A stretch of DNA of 64,000 nucleotides from Datisca glomerata (GCA_003255025.1 QANY01013423.1:919779-983778); one strand, 5' to 3'; positions 12,297 to 25,270 are shown, counted from the stretch's first letter. The notes: a model not told the origin generated them from the sequence alone. Program-made: numbers and translations.

Positions 12297-12879
12297 TCTT
12301 TACTCTTTTATAAGAATGAGTTTTCTAGCTGCTTGGTTCCAGAAAATGTACATTTTACTCATTCAATTTGGGCTTATTTATGCGGTGGGTGTGCTTGGAG
12401 TTGGATGGAAAGAGGGATGCATTGGTCATTTTGCTGTGTAGATTGGGTGTAAAATCTGGGTGGAAGGAGGGGTGCTTTAGTCATTTCGCTGTATTTTGTA
12501 AGGCCTGTACCGTTGGATCCTTACGATCTTGGTCGTCCATGTGTTTTACATTTTGGGGTTCGCGAGAATGAATCTTGACCGTCCGTGTGCTGCCTTAGAT
12601 CGTGTCTCAGCCATTGATGTTGTTTGCATAATTGATCTTACCCGTCCATTTTTTCCTTAGTTGCCAAAGAGTGAGGGGGTATTGATAGCTTCTTGAAGCT
12701 TCGGCCATGGAAGCCTTCACCCATGGAGAAGCTCTCCAAGCCTCTCCCTCATCTTTACGCTCGTTAGAGACTCTACTCACTAACGTTGTGCCAAAGAGAG
12801 AGGAGAGAGATTGACAGCCTGTTCAAGCCTTGGCCATGGAAAGTTTCAGCCATGGAGAAGCTCTTCAAGCCTCTCGGCG
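12297..12879 (+). repeat. Left arm of a 0.58-kb inverted repeat (Helitron 5' end)
   Basis: Closely matches the reverse complement of 19809-20376, including GAGTTTTCTAGCTGCTTGG, GGGGTTCGCGAGAATGAATC and AAGCTTCGGCCATGGAAG. The homology begins exactly at the TC terminus and ends at CTCTCGGCG. The simplest reading is two copies of the same Helitron 5' end in opposite orientation. Confidence 0.8.
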
Positions 12880-12895
12880 ATCTCGTCGCTGGCTG
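12690..12895 (+). repeat. Duplicated short coding-like unit inside the Helitron
   Basis: Two tandem units of about 125-130 bp both centre on GCCATGG followed by CATGGAGAAGCTC and read as similar peptides: MEAFTHGEALQAS (from 12706) and MESFSHGEALQAS (from 12836). A weaker relative with a donor-like GGTAAG lies at 17000-17050 (MDSLCKLPHGAFGKF). These may be captured first-exon fragments of a host gene; I do not recognise the gene. Confidence 0.45.
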
Positions 12896-12949
12896 GAGAC
12901 TTTGACTGTCTCAGGGTACCTTCCGGAAACGATCGCGGGATTGTCTGTG

Positions 12950-14450
12950 TAAGACCCATCATCCTCAACGAAAGTCCTACATCGAACAGCATGCTTCAAA
13001 CTTTACGGCTGCTCTTGATGGGGGTAGGGGGTAAGGATAATCGTTATCCCTCAATTTTTGTCCTTTTTGTTATGTTTTTCCATCCTAATCTAACACCTGT
13101 ACATGCTAGGTGCCGTAGCTTGCTGTCGTGGAAATGCTACGGAGTTGTGGAGTTCCTGAATCCGTGAGCAAGCATGTGCGTTCAGGTGTTGGATTCAGGT
13201 TGCTCACCTTTATAGCATATGAGAGTCATGTGCATTCAGGTTCTCAGTGGTATGCCTTCACGTTGGCTGCTGTATGTACTTGTCGAAGGTAATGATTGTT
13301 GTTTTGTTTTATTCGTTCAATTGTCCTATATATATATGTCCTCTTTAATTTAATTCTCTGTTTTTTTTGTGCGTTGTGGTTCTCTTCTCCTCTCTTTAAT
13401 CTTTCTCTGCCTTTTGGAATTGGATCTTGATTTAGAGCCATTCGGGTTATGATGTATATTCAATTCTTCTGATGGGTTTTCAGAATTTATGATTTTTTTT
13501 CATGTATTATGATTTATATTCAATTCTTTTTATGGGTTTTTAGAATTTGATTTTTTTTCGTATATGTATATATTTTCTGGGGGTCATGAGGTAATTCAAT
13601 CTTGGATTGATCATTGGGAGGTTAGATAAGGTTGATAAGTTTTCTACTTGGGTGTTGCTCTGTGTTCTGGTAATTGGCCTTCAAGTTTTAGCAATGTACG
13701 ATTATGGATTTTGCTTGATTCTATGCATGAAAATAGGATAACATGGTATAACATTTTGAATTATTCGTTGCTTTTTGTATGCACTTGCCCTCTCATGAGA
13801 AAGATATTGTAGAACGGTGTTAGGGAGTGGACATTTTGTGTTCTCCATTTAGACAGCAGTGAAAATATTAATTGAGAGTGGAACTTGAATTTGTTTTAAT
13901 CATGTTGTAATAACAAAATTAAGGCATCTAGAAAGATTTTTAAGATCATGTACACTTCTTGTTGATGATTTCAGCCTTTGATAGAATCCATTCTTATCCA
14001 TGAGAGCTCAAAATCCTACATCGAATGGCGCATTTCAAAGTTTGTTGTTGCTCTCGATAGGGATAGGGGGTAAGGATATTCTTCATCCTTTGATTTTTGT
14101 CTTTTTTGTTATGCTTTTCCATCCTGATCTAACACATGTACATGCTAGGTGTTGTAAGTTCCTATTGTGGAGTTGTTAGAGGGCAACCGGAATTGTTTAG
14201 CCTCTCAACCCACGACCAACCACGTGCTCTCAGATGCTAGATTTGAGCTGCTTGGCTTTGCAGTACATGGGACTCACGTATCTTCACATTCGAGGTAATG
14301 ATGGTTTGTTTGTCTTATTTGTTCAATTGTTCTATATATAGGTGTGCTCTTTGATGATGTATATTGTGTTTGTCTATCTGTTTTTTTAGGTTTACTTTCT
14401 CTTTGTATTTTATTTATTATGTTTATTGTTTGTGTGTTTCTGTTGGTTAT
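12950..14450 (+). repeat. Duplicated 0.45-kb module, copies about 1.05 kb apart
   Basis: 12965-13440 and 14005-14410 share TCCTACATCGAA, GGGGGTAAGGATA, TTTTCCATCCTRATCTAACA, TACATGCTAGGTG and GGTAATGATGRTTG in the same order. The final part, ending GGTAATGATG...TTGTTCAATTG, recurs at 17430-17540 and 20455-20680, so the module has been copied at least four times within the element. No reading frame is conserved across copies. Confidence 0.7.
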
Positions 14451-17400
14451 CGACATCAAATTTAAAAATTCATTCTTTATATAACTGAACCAAAAGATTT
14501 GCGTTTAGGAGTATTGCCCTGAGACCCTTTTGTTTCTGTGAATTCATATGTAGCTGAAGTGTTATTTGAATATACATCAGTTTCATGAGCTTCGTTTCAA
14601 ATTTGGTGGGTTAGCTTAGGTTGGGTTCAAGTTCCATTTCTGTCAGCTAGCTAATATAGATTTCCGGTAATGATATAAATGACATATTAGAACTATTAGT
14701 ATATGATCGTATATTCTTTTTCTTTAATCAGAATTGACTATGCGGGTGATGTTACCATTAAGGATGGTTTAGAACGGGCAATGGTTTTATCAGTGAACCT
14801 TGGGTGAAAGACTAACCAAGCCTCTTCGCATTTTTTTGGCTTTAGAGTGTCCATATACTGAACTTCATGCCCATGACTGCGATTTTGATTTAATGAAATT
14901 TAAATGACACCTTACGCTGTTATGGCCATGGGTATTCCTCTTTTCTTCAATTGGTTTATTACCCCGTATTTCCCTTTCTATTTATTTGCATTATATCTTT
15001 TGTTTGTTCGATTTCTTTTGTGATAAAATGGTGGGTTTACTACCATTTTTTAACTGTGATTATGACAATAAAGTTCCAGAATTTTATAGTAGCAATAACC
15101 AATTCGCAGCTTTTTACCTTTTTGTTAATTAATTCTGTTTAATTGACTATTGATTATAAAGCTTTGTTTAATTAAGCTATGAAATAGTCTGATTTCCTAA
15201 TTTCTCGAACTTCCAATGGTGTAGGCTATGATGAAAAATAACACGCATTTGTCTTGACCTCTTATGTTTATTAAACCAATCATTTTTAATGGAGTTGATT
15301 TCAAAGTCAAAGGTTTTTTTAGGGTTGGAAAGACATGCTAAAGACATTGTCTTACTGAGGAGCAGCAATTTTGAATTTCTTTAATTCATCTGTTGTCATC
15401 CTATATTTAATCTAATAATAATTATAGGGATAACATTAATTCATGGAAATTGTTTTATTGGTAAATGAGTCAAGTCGATAACCTTCTGTCTTAATAACCT
15501 GAAATGGTTAAATTATGATATATTGAAAAAGGAGAAGAGACGAGTTTTTTTTTTAAGACGAGAAGAGATGAGCTTGAATCTACTTGGCCGATGGATTTGA
15601 TCAATAATTGTTTGAAGTTCAAATCAACTTATTAAATTTACTTGTTTACTGAAACCTTCCCACTCTAAATTATCTCTCTTTAGCACCCATTCTGTGTTTG
15701 ATCTTAAACCTTTCTTGCATGCATACTTTTGTTAGTCTTTGTACATCATAAAAGTTCTAGATGGAAAGTTTTGTTAGGCTCATTTATATACATCAACACA
15801 TTAGAAAAATTACTTTATACTTAACCATAGAGTTGGGACACAGTGACTGTAAATTCATGACCCTTCAAGCAAAAATGATGACAATTATGGGTTGCTCCTG
15901 CTACTATGCTGTCATTTGGTATAGAAAATCTTCGTAGGAGCAAAGATGATCTATTTTACCTTCTTCCAGCATATATGTTCCAAAGATTGAGAGTTCATTA
16001 TCTTTAATACGAGAGTTCTATTAAAGTTTGTTACTTTCTATACATAATTGAGTTATTTTCCCTTTGATCCTTATTGTTCCGCTTACTTATTCAAGTTGGT
16101 GTGTTGGTTTTCTGGTGGTATGATGGTATGCTCCTTTATAGCAAAGGGTAAAAATTTCAATAACAATGGCTAATGATGTGTGACAAGTTGCTGACTTTAC
16201 AAAGGTACTATAACTTGATGGAAGCGTGATGTGTAAGTTAGATGTACAAAATAAGAAGCAATGATGGTTATTGTAGCATTGCTAAGCTGGATTTCAAACT
16301 AACATAAGTAATGCTTGAATCGTTTTCTTACACAGCTTGTTTGTGATTCATTCAAGCTCTTCGCCATCCAAGGTTGAATAATTAGACCTTAGCTTAGCCA
16401 TTATATCTTCTTCACTCGAGATCAATTGCTTCTCACTTTGATGATAAACTAATTTGTGTATTTCAATATATGTGTTCTGTCATAGTTAAGTTCACCTATT
16501 TATTTTTTAAGTTAATAGATGTTTGGCTTTATGGTTGTGGTTCTACATTATAATTTTTGTTTATCTGTTATTTGGTGTCTGTACAACAAGGTTATCATCA
16601 TGAAAGTGTAGCTTGTATGTAATTTGGACTGTTGTTTTTCTTTTTGGTAATCTATTGAACTCTGAATATTAGTGTAATTTATTTGTCTCTTTTATGTACT
16701 ATTTTTCGTTGTTTTGGTTAATATAATTATGATGAATTTGACAATTCATTTTGGCTGGTTATTTGGAGTGAGTTTCTCATGACGGAAGTGTAATCAATTA
16801 GATTTTGTGAATGTCATATTAAGATGGGGTTAAGAGATAATCTGACTTACTTTGTGAAATTTGAGAATTGTTGACTAAATCTATACCATCCGTTTGGTGG
16901 GTGAGATCATTTTTCAGCTGTCCATCGTTATTGGGTTATTGATCTCGGTCGGCTGGGTCGTGTGTCAAAGAGGGAGGGAGGAAGATAGGATCTCAAAGCT
17001 TTAGCCATGGATAGTCTATGCAAGCTTCCACACGGTGCATTCGGTAAGTTCAGCTCAAACGTGTCTGTTTTCACCTATTTTGCTCTATGTTTTCTCTCTT
17101 TTTGGAGTGAGTCTTTTGTGGTGGAAATGGATAATAAAGGTACTTTGAAGGTGAAATTTTGTATATTTACTTTATTATTTGTGAGATTCGTACTGATGGT
17201 CATAGATTTCACTAGGTTTTAGATATATGATTTTACACTTCTAGGCTCAAAATTATTTATGATTTTGATTTAGGAGGTAAAGATGTGCTTAATTAAACCA
17301 ATATTTTAGTTGAGTTTATTTCAATTGATATTTGATAAATAGTTTGAGGGCAAACATTTTTTGTTAAATTGAATTATTGTAATGTTAATTTTGCTAAAAA

Positions 17401-18042
17401 AATGACTGTCTTGTGAAAAATTCGTGTTGGCGAATCACATGCATTCAGATGATCACTTGCATGGCTTCACGTTGGCTGCTACACTTGACTGTCAAAGGTA
17501 ATGATGTTTATCTTGTCTCATTTGCTCAATTGATCCTCTGTGTGTGTGTGTTTTCTGATTACGTATTGAGCTTCTGTACTTTTCTGTAGCAATTAATTGG
17601 GTTTTCATTTGAAATCATTTGGAATGGTAATAGTTCATGTATAAAAACTCGTTGTTTTGTTCAGCTACTCTGGGCTCGATTGGAGGGTATGCAATTACAT
17701 ATATGTTATATGATTTAAAGCTTCGGCTTTGAAGGCATAGATTTATCTTTTTTATCTGTATATTGTTTCTCTGTTATGTAAAACAATGTGTTATGTTTCT
17801 AAGAAAAATAAAACGGCTTTAACTACATGTTCATTGATCTTCGAAAATAGTTTTAGATGATTCGCCAGGCAGGGGTTTAACATTATTACATTTTTAGTAT
17901 TTCAAGATTATTTTATACAAAGGTTTGATTTATTTTTTTCGATGAAGTCTAGAAATATTGATTATTTTATACAGGGGTTTAACATGATCCGTCTTTTATA
18001 GTAATTCTTAAGCTGCACATTCTGTGTTTTTTAGACACAAAA

Positions 18043-18260
18043 CTAGTCTCCGACGGGTAAACCCTGTCGCCCCTGTAGGTCTCTGAATAAGCCTCAATTT
18101 GATATCTTACAGGGCCCGAGTTCCACTCGTGTCAAAAGTTATGCCCTACGGAAGTGGACATGCGCGTGCTACGATCCGTCTGTTACAGCAATTCTTAACC
18201 TACACAGTCCGTGTTTTTTGGACACAAAACTAGACTCTGACTGGTAAACCCAATTACCAG
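18043..18260 (-). other. Two tandem hairpin-plus-CTAG motifs (candidate Helitron 3' ends)
   Basis: On the minus strand, hairpins at 18254-18260/18241-18247 (CTGGTAA/TTACCAG) and at 18069-18051 (CGAC-A-GGG/CCCGTCG, one bulge) are each followed within a few bases by CTAGT (18233-18230 and 18046-18043). The two lie in direct repeats about 187 bp apart, and the repeats also extend beyond the CTAG. This leaves open whether they are real Helitron ends or a duplicated unrelated sequence. Confidence 0.4.
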
Positions 18261-20376
18261 TTCTTTCTCACACTCTAAAGGCAACTGTCCACATGAAACC
18301 TTTTCCTTCACAACCAGGAACTTGAAGTCTATATACCTTGACTTTGTCGAGCTCCTATTTTTATTAGAATAGAGGACCGCTGACTCATTATCACAAAATA
18401 ACGTGACTGTCTCTCACTATCGTCCACTATCTGTAGCCTTATGATAATTATTTGCTTACTATCATTTGGTGAATGGTAGATTTTGGCTGAGCATGTTTTA
18501 TTTGTTTGGTTATCAACTTTGTTTTATTCGGTGCCTACTCTATATATATATTTATCTTCCTAATCGGTGTGTTTTGTTTATGTGATTTGTTTAGGGTATT
18601 TTGTTTTTATTTTTGAAACTTAGGGTATTTTGTTAGGATATAATCATTTTTAGTCAATCAGTGGTCTTCATTTTTTCAGTTCCGTTTTCAGTCGGTAAGT
18701 TTTGTTTGTTTTATTTCCAGTCGGTAAGTTTTGTTTGTTTTGTTTGTTTTGTTTGTTTATATGTATAAATTTGACTTAGTTGTTATAGATATTTAACTTC
18801 TCCTTCATAGCCTTTTGTGTTTCTTTACTCTTTGTTTGTGAGGGTGGGTAAAAAATTTCTTAATCGTTGGACAGGCATGGTTTCTGTTTTTGTTGTGTGT
18901 GTTGCTTTTTGGTTTTTGGTTGTGTGTGTGTATGGTTTTTAGTTTAGTTCTCATTTGTCTTGTGATGGTTTTGGCTTGGTCTTTTTTTTCTTGTAGCATG
19001 ATAACCTTTTGTTCATAATTGGAGATGGGTTTTGGTAGATTTTAAACTTCTTTTTGTGATTAGTATAGTTGTGGGAATTTTTTCCTTTTCATTTTTGTTG
19101 TTAGGTGGTGTTTAATTTAGGGTTTCCATTTCCTTTGATAATTAGTGTTTAAATCTAGGATTTTCTGATTGTTATAGATGTAATTTATATTTGATTTTGT
19201 TTGATTGTTTTGTTGTTGTCGTGGGTTGATTTCTATAGTTGTAGGAATTAGGTTTTATTAGCATATTTAATGATTTGGAGGATTTTTTTTGTTTTTTTAT
19301 AGGTACGTGCTTTTTTCCCAGTCTTATTTTTTTTGCTGACTTTTATTTTGGTGGTCATGCCCTTTTTGTTAATCGATGTAGCGGTGGATTTTGTTCTTCT
19401 TGTCTCAAATTGTTGATAGCCCATACCCCTTTGTTTGAATTTACGATAAGCTTACATTTTATTACAAGTATATCTTTTCAATAATTATTGATCTTTTTGC
19501 CTGTTTTAATCATTGGGGTTTGTTTGTTTTCCATTTCTGGGTTTATAAATTTGATATTCACGTGTTATCCAGCTCCCAATTTTCCTTCTGTTACATTTTT
19601 CTTCCTGTGACTTTTAGTTTGTAACGTGAGTTAGAATTTGCTGACTGATGAGTGTTATGTTGATATTCATATGATTTTTGAAGTAGTTTCTTTTTTTTTG
19701 CTCTTTATACATGTTCACTCGGTTTTGTGATTGCTTACTTTTGGTTTAGTACTTGGTTCGTGTTTGTTAGTAATATTTTGGCTTAAGTGATTTGGCTTTG
19801 CATTTTTTCGCCGAGAGGCTTGAAGAGCTTCTCCATGGCCGAGGCTTGAACACGCTATCAATCTCTCCCCTCTCTCTTTGGCACAAGGTTAGTGAGCAGA
19901 GTCTCCAATGAGCGTAAGGATGAGGGAGAGGCTTGGAGAGCTTCTCCATGGGTGAAGGCTTCCATGGCCGAAGCTTCAAGAAGCTATCAATACCCCCTCA
20001 CTCTTTGGCAACTAAGGAAAAAATGGACGGGTAAGATCAATTATGCAAACAACATCAATGACTGAGACACGATCTAAGGCACCACACGGACGGTCAAGAT
20101 TCATTCTCGCGAACCCCAAAATGTAAAACACATGGACGACCAAGATCGTAAGTCACCAACACTAAAATGCAGCGAAATAACCAACGCACCCCTCCTTCCA
20201 CCCAGATTTTACACCTAACCCACACAGTGAAATGACCAACGCACCCCTCTTTCCACCCAAATCTATAAGCCAACTCCAAGCACACCCACCGTGTAAATAA
20301 GCCCAAATTGCATGGGTAAAATGTACATTTTCCGCAACCAAGCAGCTAGAAAACTCACTCTTTTATAAGAGTAAGA
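18230..20376 (-). mobile_element. Candidate nested minus-strand Helitron
   Basis: The minus-strand 5' end at 20376 reads A|TCTTACTCTTATAAAAGAG and is homologous to the outer element's own 5' end for about 570 bp. A hairpin-CTAG motif at 18230-18260 could be its 3' end, giving about 2.1 kb. The 5' end is well supported; the 3' end is tentative. The content is AT-rich with TTTG-type low complexity near 18650-18770 and no protein-coding signal. Confidence 0.45.
19809..20376 (-). repeat. Right arm of the 0.58-kb inverted repeat
   Basis: Reverse-complement partner of 12297-12879. It contains one extra internal copy of the GGGTGGAAAGAGGGGTGCGTTGGTCATTT-type segment boundary near 20180-20265, so the arms differ by small indels as well as substitutions. 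Confidence 0.8.
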
Positions 20377-22629
20377 TATGTCGATTATGGTTAAAAAAGT
20401 TAATTTTTGATAATAACTTAAGATTTCAGTCTCAATTGTATTGTTGTTATTTTCAGGTGCTGGGTTCGAGTTGCTTAGCTTCACGGCATATGGGATTCAT
20501 GTACATTCAGATCCTCACTTGCGTGTTTTCACATTGCTGTTGCATATGACCATTGGAGGTAATGATGTTTGCCTTGTCTTATTTGTTCAATCGATCTATA
20601 TATATGTGTGTTATTTGACAATATACATTGTGTTTGACTGTATGTACTTTTAGGCTTGTTTCTCTTTGTATTTTGAAAGAAATGTTATGTTAGTTCTTAA
20701 ATGTTCTGGATAAATCTGATATTGGCATCATTACTGCTGTCAATTAGTTTAAGTTGCTACATGTATTACAACTGTAAATCACTACAATGTTGTGTTGGAC
20801 TTCATAAATTGTAAGTTCTATTCTTATTGTTTTTCAATCTCGTTGGGCTATTTTGTATTGACACTAATAGCTTCTTTTTGTAACTTTCCTTTTCTATTGA
20901 TGAAACTTTATGATTTGTATAATGCTTTAATGGGTGACCGTCATGATTATGGGAATTATTTTTGCTTTCAAGAACAATTGCATCTTAAGTATGTTTTTGG
21001 AAAGGGAGGATGCCTGTTTCATTCCTTTTTTGTATTAATATTCATCTACTTCAATAATATATGTAAGCATTTTCATGTCTTTTTTGTCTTAAGTAAATTG
21101 ATAAAAAAAGACTTCAAGTGGGTACCACTAAATTACATAAGAAGCAAACAAGTAATCCTCCATTCTTTGTGCTCTCGTCCAAAGTCATATTATAAGGAAC
21201 ACCTTGTTTTTTGTCCTACTAACCTTAATACTGAATTCCATAGCTGTTTGCGATGATCAACAATGATATGACATGGTTCTCTATCAGATCGTTTATCTTT
21301 GTTTTGATTTGTGAGTTCTATGCTTGCATGACTTTAAGGATTTACCCTGCTTTGCTTTAAGTATAAGAGTGATTCATACTTTGTTGTTGCATTCTTTATA
21401 TGAAGTGGTCGTCCATTTTGGTTCCAAGTTACTGCACATAGGCATGAGGGGATGGGGAGGATATTTTACAATTCTCAATTTACTGCATATAGACAATTCT
21501 CCCTTGTGTTCATGTTTACGACAAATATTCATAAACATCTCTAGGTTATAGAGCCATCATGTATATGATAGTTTCTTCACATCTATATGCTTCAATTACA
21601 TTTTAAATGCTTCTAGATGATAAAATCGCTGCCAATTGCTTAAATTAGATGGTTTAAAATTTATCAAAAACTACCGAAATCAGGTAAGACTTTAGTAGAA
21701 TGGTCTGCTTCTTCTATGGAAGTAGGATGATATATATAACTGATACATTTTTTATATGTTGTATAGTGATGTTCAATTTTTGAGTGTTACTTTAGGGAGA
21801 GATTATGCAATGTTAAGTTGCCTGAACATAGTTAGGCTTCTAGATAGAAATCACTAGATGGGTTGCCCCATCCTTTGTTACAATCATGCTTAAAGATGTA
21901 CTCTCATGCATTGTAATCTGTTTTCCATGCGATGGATGGTAATTGATGGGAGAGTTATTGCTTTAATTGTATTTCTGTGTTCACACATAATTGTTAGGAT
22001 ATTGGAACTGTATAGGACAAAACTACGTTGGGTGCATTGGTGTCCAAAACCCACGTCTTTAGAAAGAAATAGGAGGATGATAAAGAAAAGATATGATTTT
22101 CTTGGAATTAGGCTAAGATCTTGAGAACCATTCACTTTTACATCTAACAAATACATCTATATTTCAATTCTTTCATCAAAGTGTTAGACCCATTTATTCA
22201 CTCTTTACAAAATTTGATTGTGATTATATGTCAAGGAACATGCACACTAGCTCTTTGAGTTTAAAACTCAGTCAAGATGTGACATTGCTTAGTTGTTAGA
22301 CTTTTCCACTTGACATTTTCTCGATTCATTTCCTCGTATTCTAGCTATTATATTCTCTTACTACTGTTTTTATTCCAAGATTTGCTTGTGAATTGTCATT
22401 TTCTTAAACTACTGTAGTGGTCCAATTTATGAAGTTTCACCCTATTTGTAGATTTTGTTATTGTACAATATACGTAAATATTATGAAATATATATTATGT
22501 AAATTGTTCATAAAGTGTGTTCAATCCACTATCTGCTTATTTTCCTACTTTTGACACATAATGAAATTTATGTCTAATTTTCCCATGAAAATTTGATTAA
22601 TTTTCAAATAACAAAACCATATGATTATA

Positions 22630-22659
22630 GGCACGGGCAACACACGTGCCCTCACCTAG
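22630..22659 (+). other. Helitron 3' terminus (hairpin and CTAG)
   Basis: GGCACG (22630-22635) pairs with CGTGCC (22645-22650), followed by CTCAC and CTAG with T next. The structure and spacing match plant Helitron 3' ends. Confidence 0.75.
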
Positions 22660-22874
22660 TCTACTTGAAAAAGGCTAAACTTTGTTTTTACTTTTCTATT
22701 TATTGTTATTTTTAAGTTGGTGCCTTGTGGAGATCTAGTCAAACAACTAAGGGTACCTTTGGTATAAGGTTATAGTAGGCAATATGTCTAGAAAGTTGAG
22801 AAAAGATATTACTTTGTTTGTTTTCATAGTTTTAGAGGGTTTAAATATTGTTGGAATGTCTGAGGGTATCTTGA

Positions 22875-22962
22875 TACTCCTTTTAATCGAAATCGAGAAG
22901 TATCCACATTCCCTACATTACTCCTTTTAATCGAAATCGAGAAGTATCCACATTCCCTACAT
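22875..22962. repeat. Perfect 44-bp tandem duplication
   Basis: 22875-22918 and 22919-22962 are identical (starting TACTCCTTTTAATCG). Perfect identity in otherwise diverged DNA implies a recent slippage event or an assembly artefact. Confidence 0.9.
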
Positions 22963-25270
22963 TACTGGGTTTTATTTTTCTTGATATTTCCTAGACGATC
23001 CTTCTCACTCACTCACATTTTACTACTAACTGAGCCATATCATCATTTTCAGATAGGCGAAGGAGAAGAGCAGCGTACATGTTCGATGGCCATACCAGTT
23101 CATTGGGGTCTTGTTCTTTGTCTCAGAAGGTGACCATTCGAAACGAAAATATGAGATTCAACTATTTCAGAAGCTTTGAATAGAAGTTTTGATAGGAATC
23201 GAAGGCGATTTGATATTATGTGTAAACATTTTCCTATTTAAAAAGCTTTTGAGAAGAATGCTCTGCTGCCTCAACGTTTGGCGTGGTAGGGTCTTCAATG
23301 AAGAAGAAAGGGCATTTTCATTTTTTTTTAATTTTAATGTGATAATATATTTTTAGGAATGACTTATCAGTTTTTTTCTTTTTTTAAGCTGACTTATCAG
23401 CCTTATCTCTTAATAAGACTCATTTTTTTCCAAATTACCTAAGATTCTCTTTTTGTAAGTATAATTTCTTTTGTGAAGTATATTTGATCTTGATTTTAAC
23501 CGACAGAATTACTCATATTTTTTTAAATAATTTACTTGGTTCTTTGCAAACCCCATTTCCTAATTTTACACACACATCTGTATAAATAGAATTTAATTCA
23601 AGGGGTAAAATTGAAAATTGACAATAATATTTAGAACATTCTTTTTTTCATTCCATCAAAATAATTTAACATTCTTATCATTATATCATAACATTTTCAA
23701 GTGTTAACAAACAAAATAATCTTAACATTCTAGAGATATACTTTCCCACAATCATATTCCGATAATCTTATTTTAAAAATCATTACTTGCAATCTTATAT
23801 CAAATGATCCTTAAGATTACACAAAATACCATGTCTTTCCAAATGGAACGGCTCAGGTTCCATAACATGTCTAATGGTTTAATATTCTTAAATGTTCAAG
23901 TGGTAGACCTTTAGTTTAGAGATATGTTCCTGAACATGTCTAATGCTTTAATATTCTTAAATTTATATATGTTTGAGTGATTCTTGCCCGACTAAGTTAG
24001 ACTAAGTTTTAATTGATCAAGTGACGCCAATCATGCATAGGGTGGTGTTTTATCACTGTTGGTGGTCAAATTTTAAAGGCGAGACTACATCATCATTGTC
24101 TTCACTTTACTCTCGAAGCCTGCAACGAGGAAAGGTAAAACATGAGATCGAGGTGAGGGAGTGGTCTCTTTTTTACCCTTATGAAGCTTAAATCTGTAAG
24201 GAGATATAGGAAAGTGAAGTAGAGAGTAAGTTGAGAGTTTGTTGCACACCTCAATAAACGTCATTACCTCTCTTTTTATATTGTTAGTTCGAACAGCCGA
24301 TGCCCCTAAGGTAGCAAGGGAATGACTGGCTCAGGTACGGACCAAAGTTGACTCTCTAAATAATTACTATCTCAGAATAATCTCTAGCCTTGAGCCGGTT
24401 TGGTAGGGGTAGGTGACGACGTGTGGTGTCAGGATAATATATTCTCATCCTACCAATGTACCACCTCGGTCCTTGTTGGATTGCCCATATTTAATGTTCC
24501 TGATCACATTGGGTAATGAGCTTTGTATGTTCACCATTCCATTGACTCCTGATTGTTGAAGTTGCATTTAATGTCATTGATGACACTTTGTCCTCATCGG
24601 CTTAGTTCACGCGTCGGTCTAGGAGCTGAGTTTGGGGGAGGCGAGAAAATTTTCCCGCTTAAGGATTTTCCATCTATCTGATTGTCTTTCCCCATTTTCC
24701 AACTTAGAAAAAATATGGAGTTCACTGGCCTTCAGTCTCGGTAATCAATTTCATTGAAAGAATCTCATTTGGACTTATGCGCTAAAGTTGAGCCCGCCTT
24801 GGTTTCATGCGTTTGAGGATGATGATTGTCTTAGGTTTGTGGGGAACTCGTCTTCGGGTCGGAGGAGGGGGGTCTCGTCCTCGGGTCTGTGGGAACCTCA
24901 TACGCGGGCAGTGGGGATCGCTTCCACGGGTCTGTGGGAACCTTATCCTCGGGTCCATGGGGACCTCACTCTCAATGATTTCGTTAAGATATGAGGAGAT
25001 GCTCATCATTAAGTGCTCCTCGACCTCGTCATAAGTACTTATACCTCGGGCATGGTAGTGTTTGTTCCTTGGGGTTCCTAGGGCTCGTCGTCTGTGGTTT
25101 CACCCTAGACGAGGTAGTACTCATCGCTTGGTGCTTCTCGAGATTCATCCCATATCATGTCACTTTGGGTCATATTCTAGATGAGGCCAATTTAGGTCAT
25201 ACTGAATGGTGTTACCTCAAATAATCACGTGGGAAGCGTCACTAATTTTGAGCTAACCATCACTCATTAA

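Larger units (their letters stand above)
12297..22659 (+). mobile_element. Non-autonomous Helitron, about 10.4 kb
   Basis: The left end reads A|TCTTTACTCTTTTATAAG, a plant Helitron-type 5' terminus. The right end has a 6-bp hairpin (GGCACG/CGTGCC) followed five bases later by CTAG|T, as Helitron 3' ends do, giving insertion between A and T. No Rep/helicase coding sequence is visible inside. The interior holds duplicated modules (12950-13450 and 14000-14450, with shorter relatives near 17430 and 20455) and an inverted copy of the 5' terminal 580 bp. The pairing of these two ends into one element is inference; it rests on terminal motifs and not on an empty-site comparison. Confidence 0.6.

Noticed and set aside
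20792..21256. 154-codon open frame in the Helitron
   Set aside because: Very rich in Phe, Tyr, Leu and Ile from AT-rich DNA, with no recognised domain and no splice or promoter context. Treated as chance.
24000..24700. Possible LTR
   Set aside because: A TATA-like and polyadenylation-like arrangement is suggestive, but no second copy, primer site or target duplication is visible.
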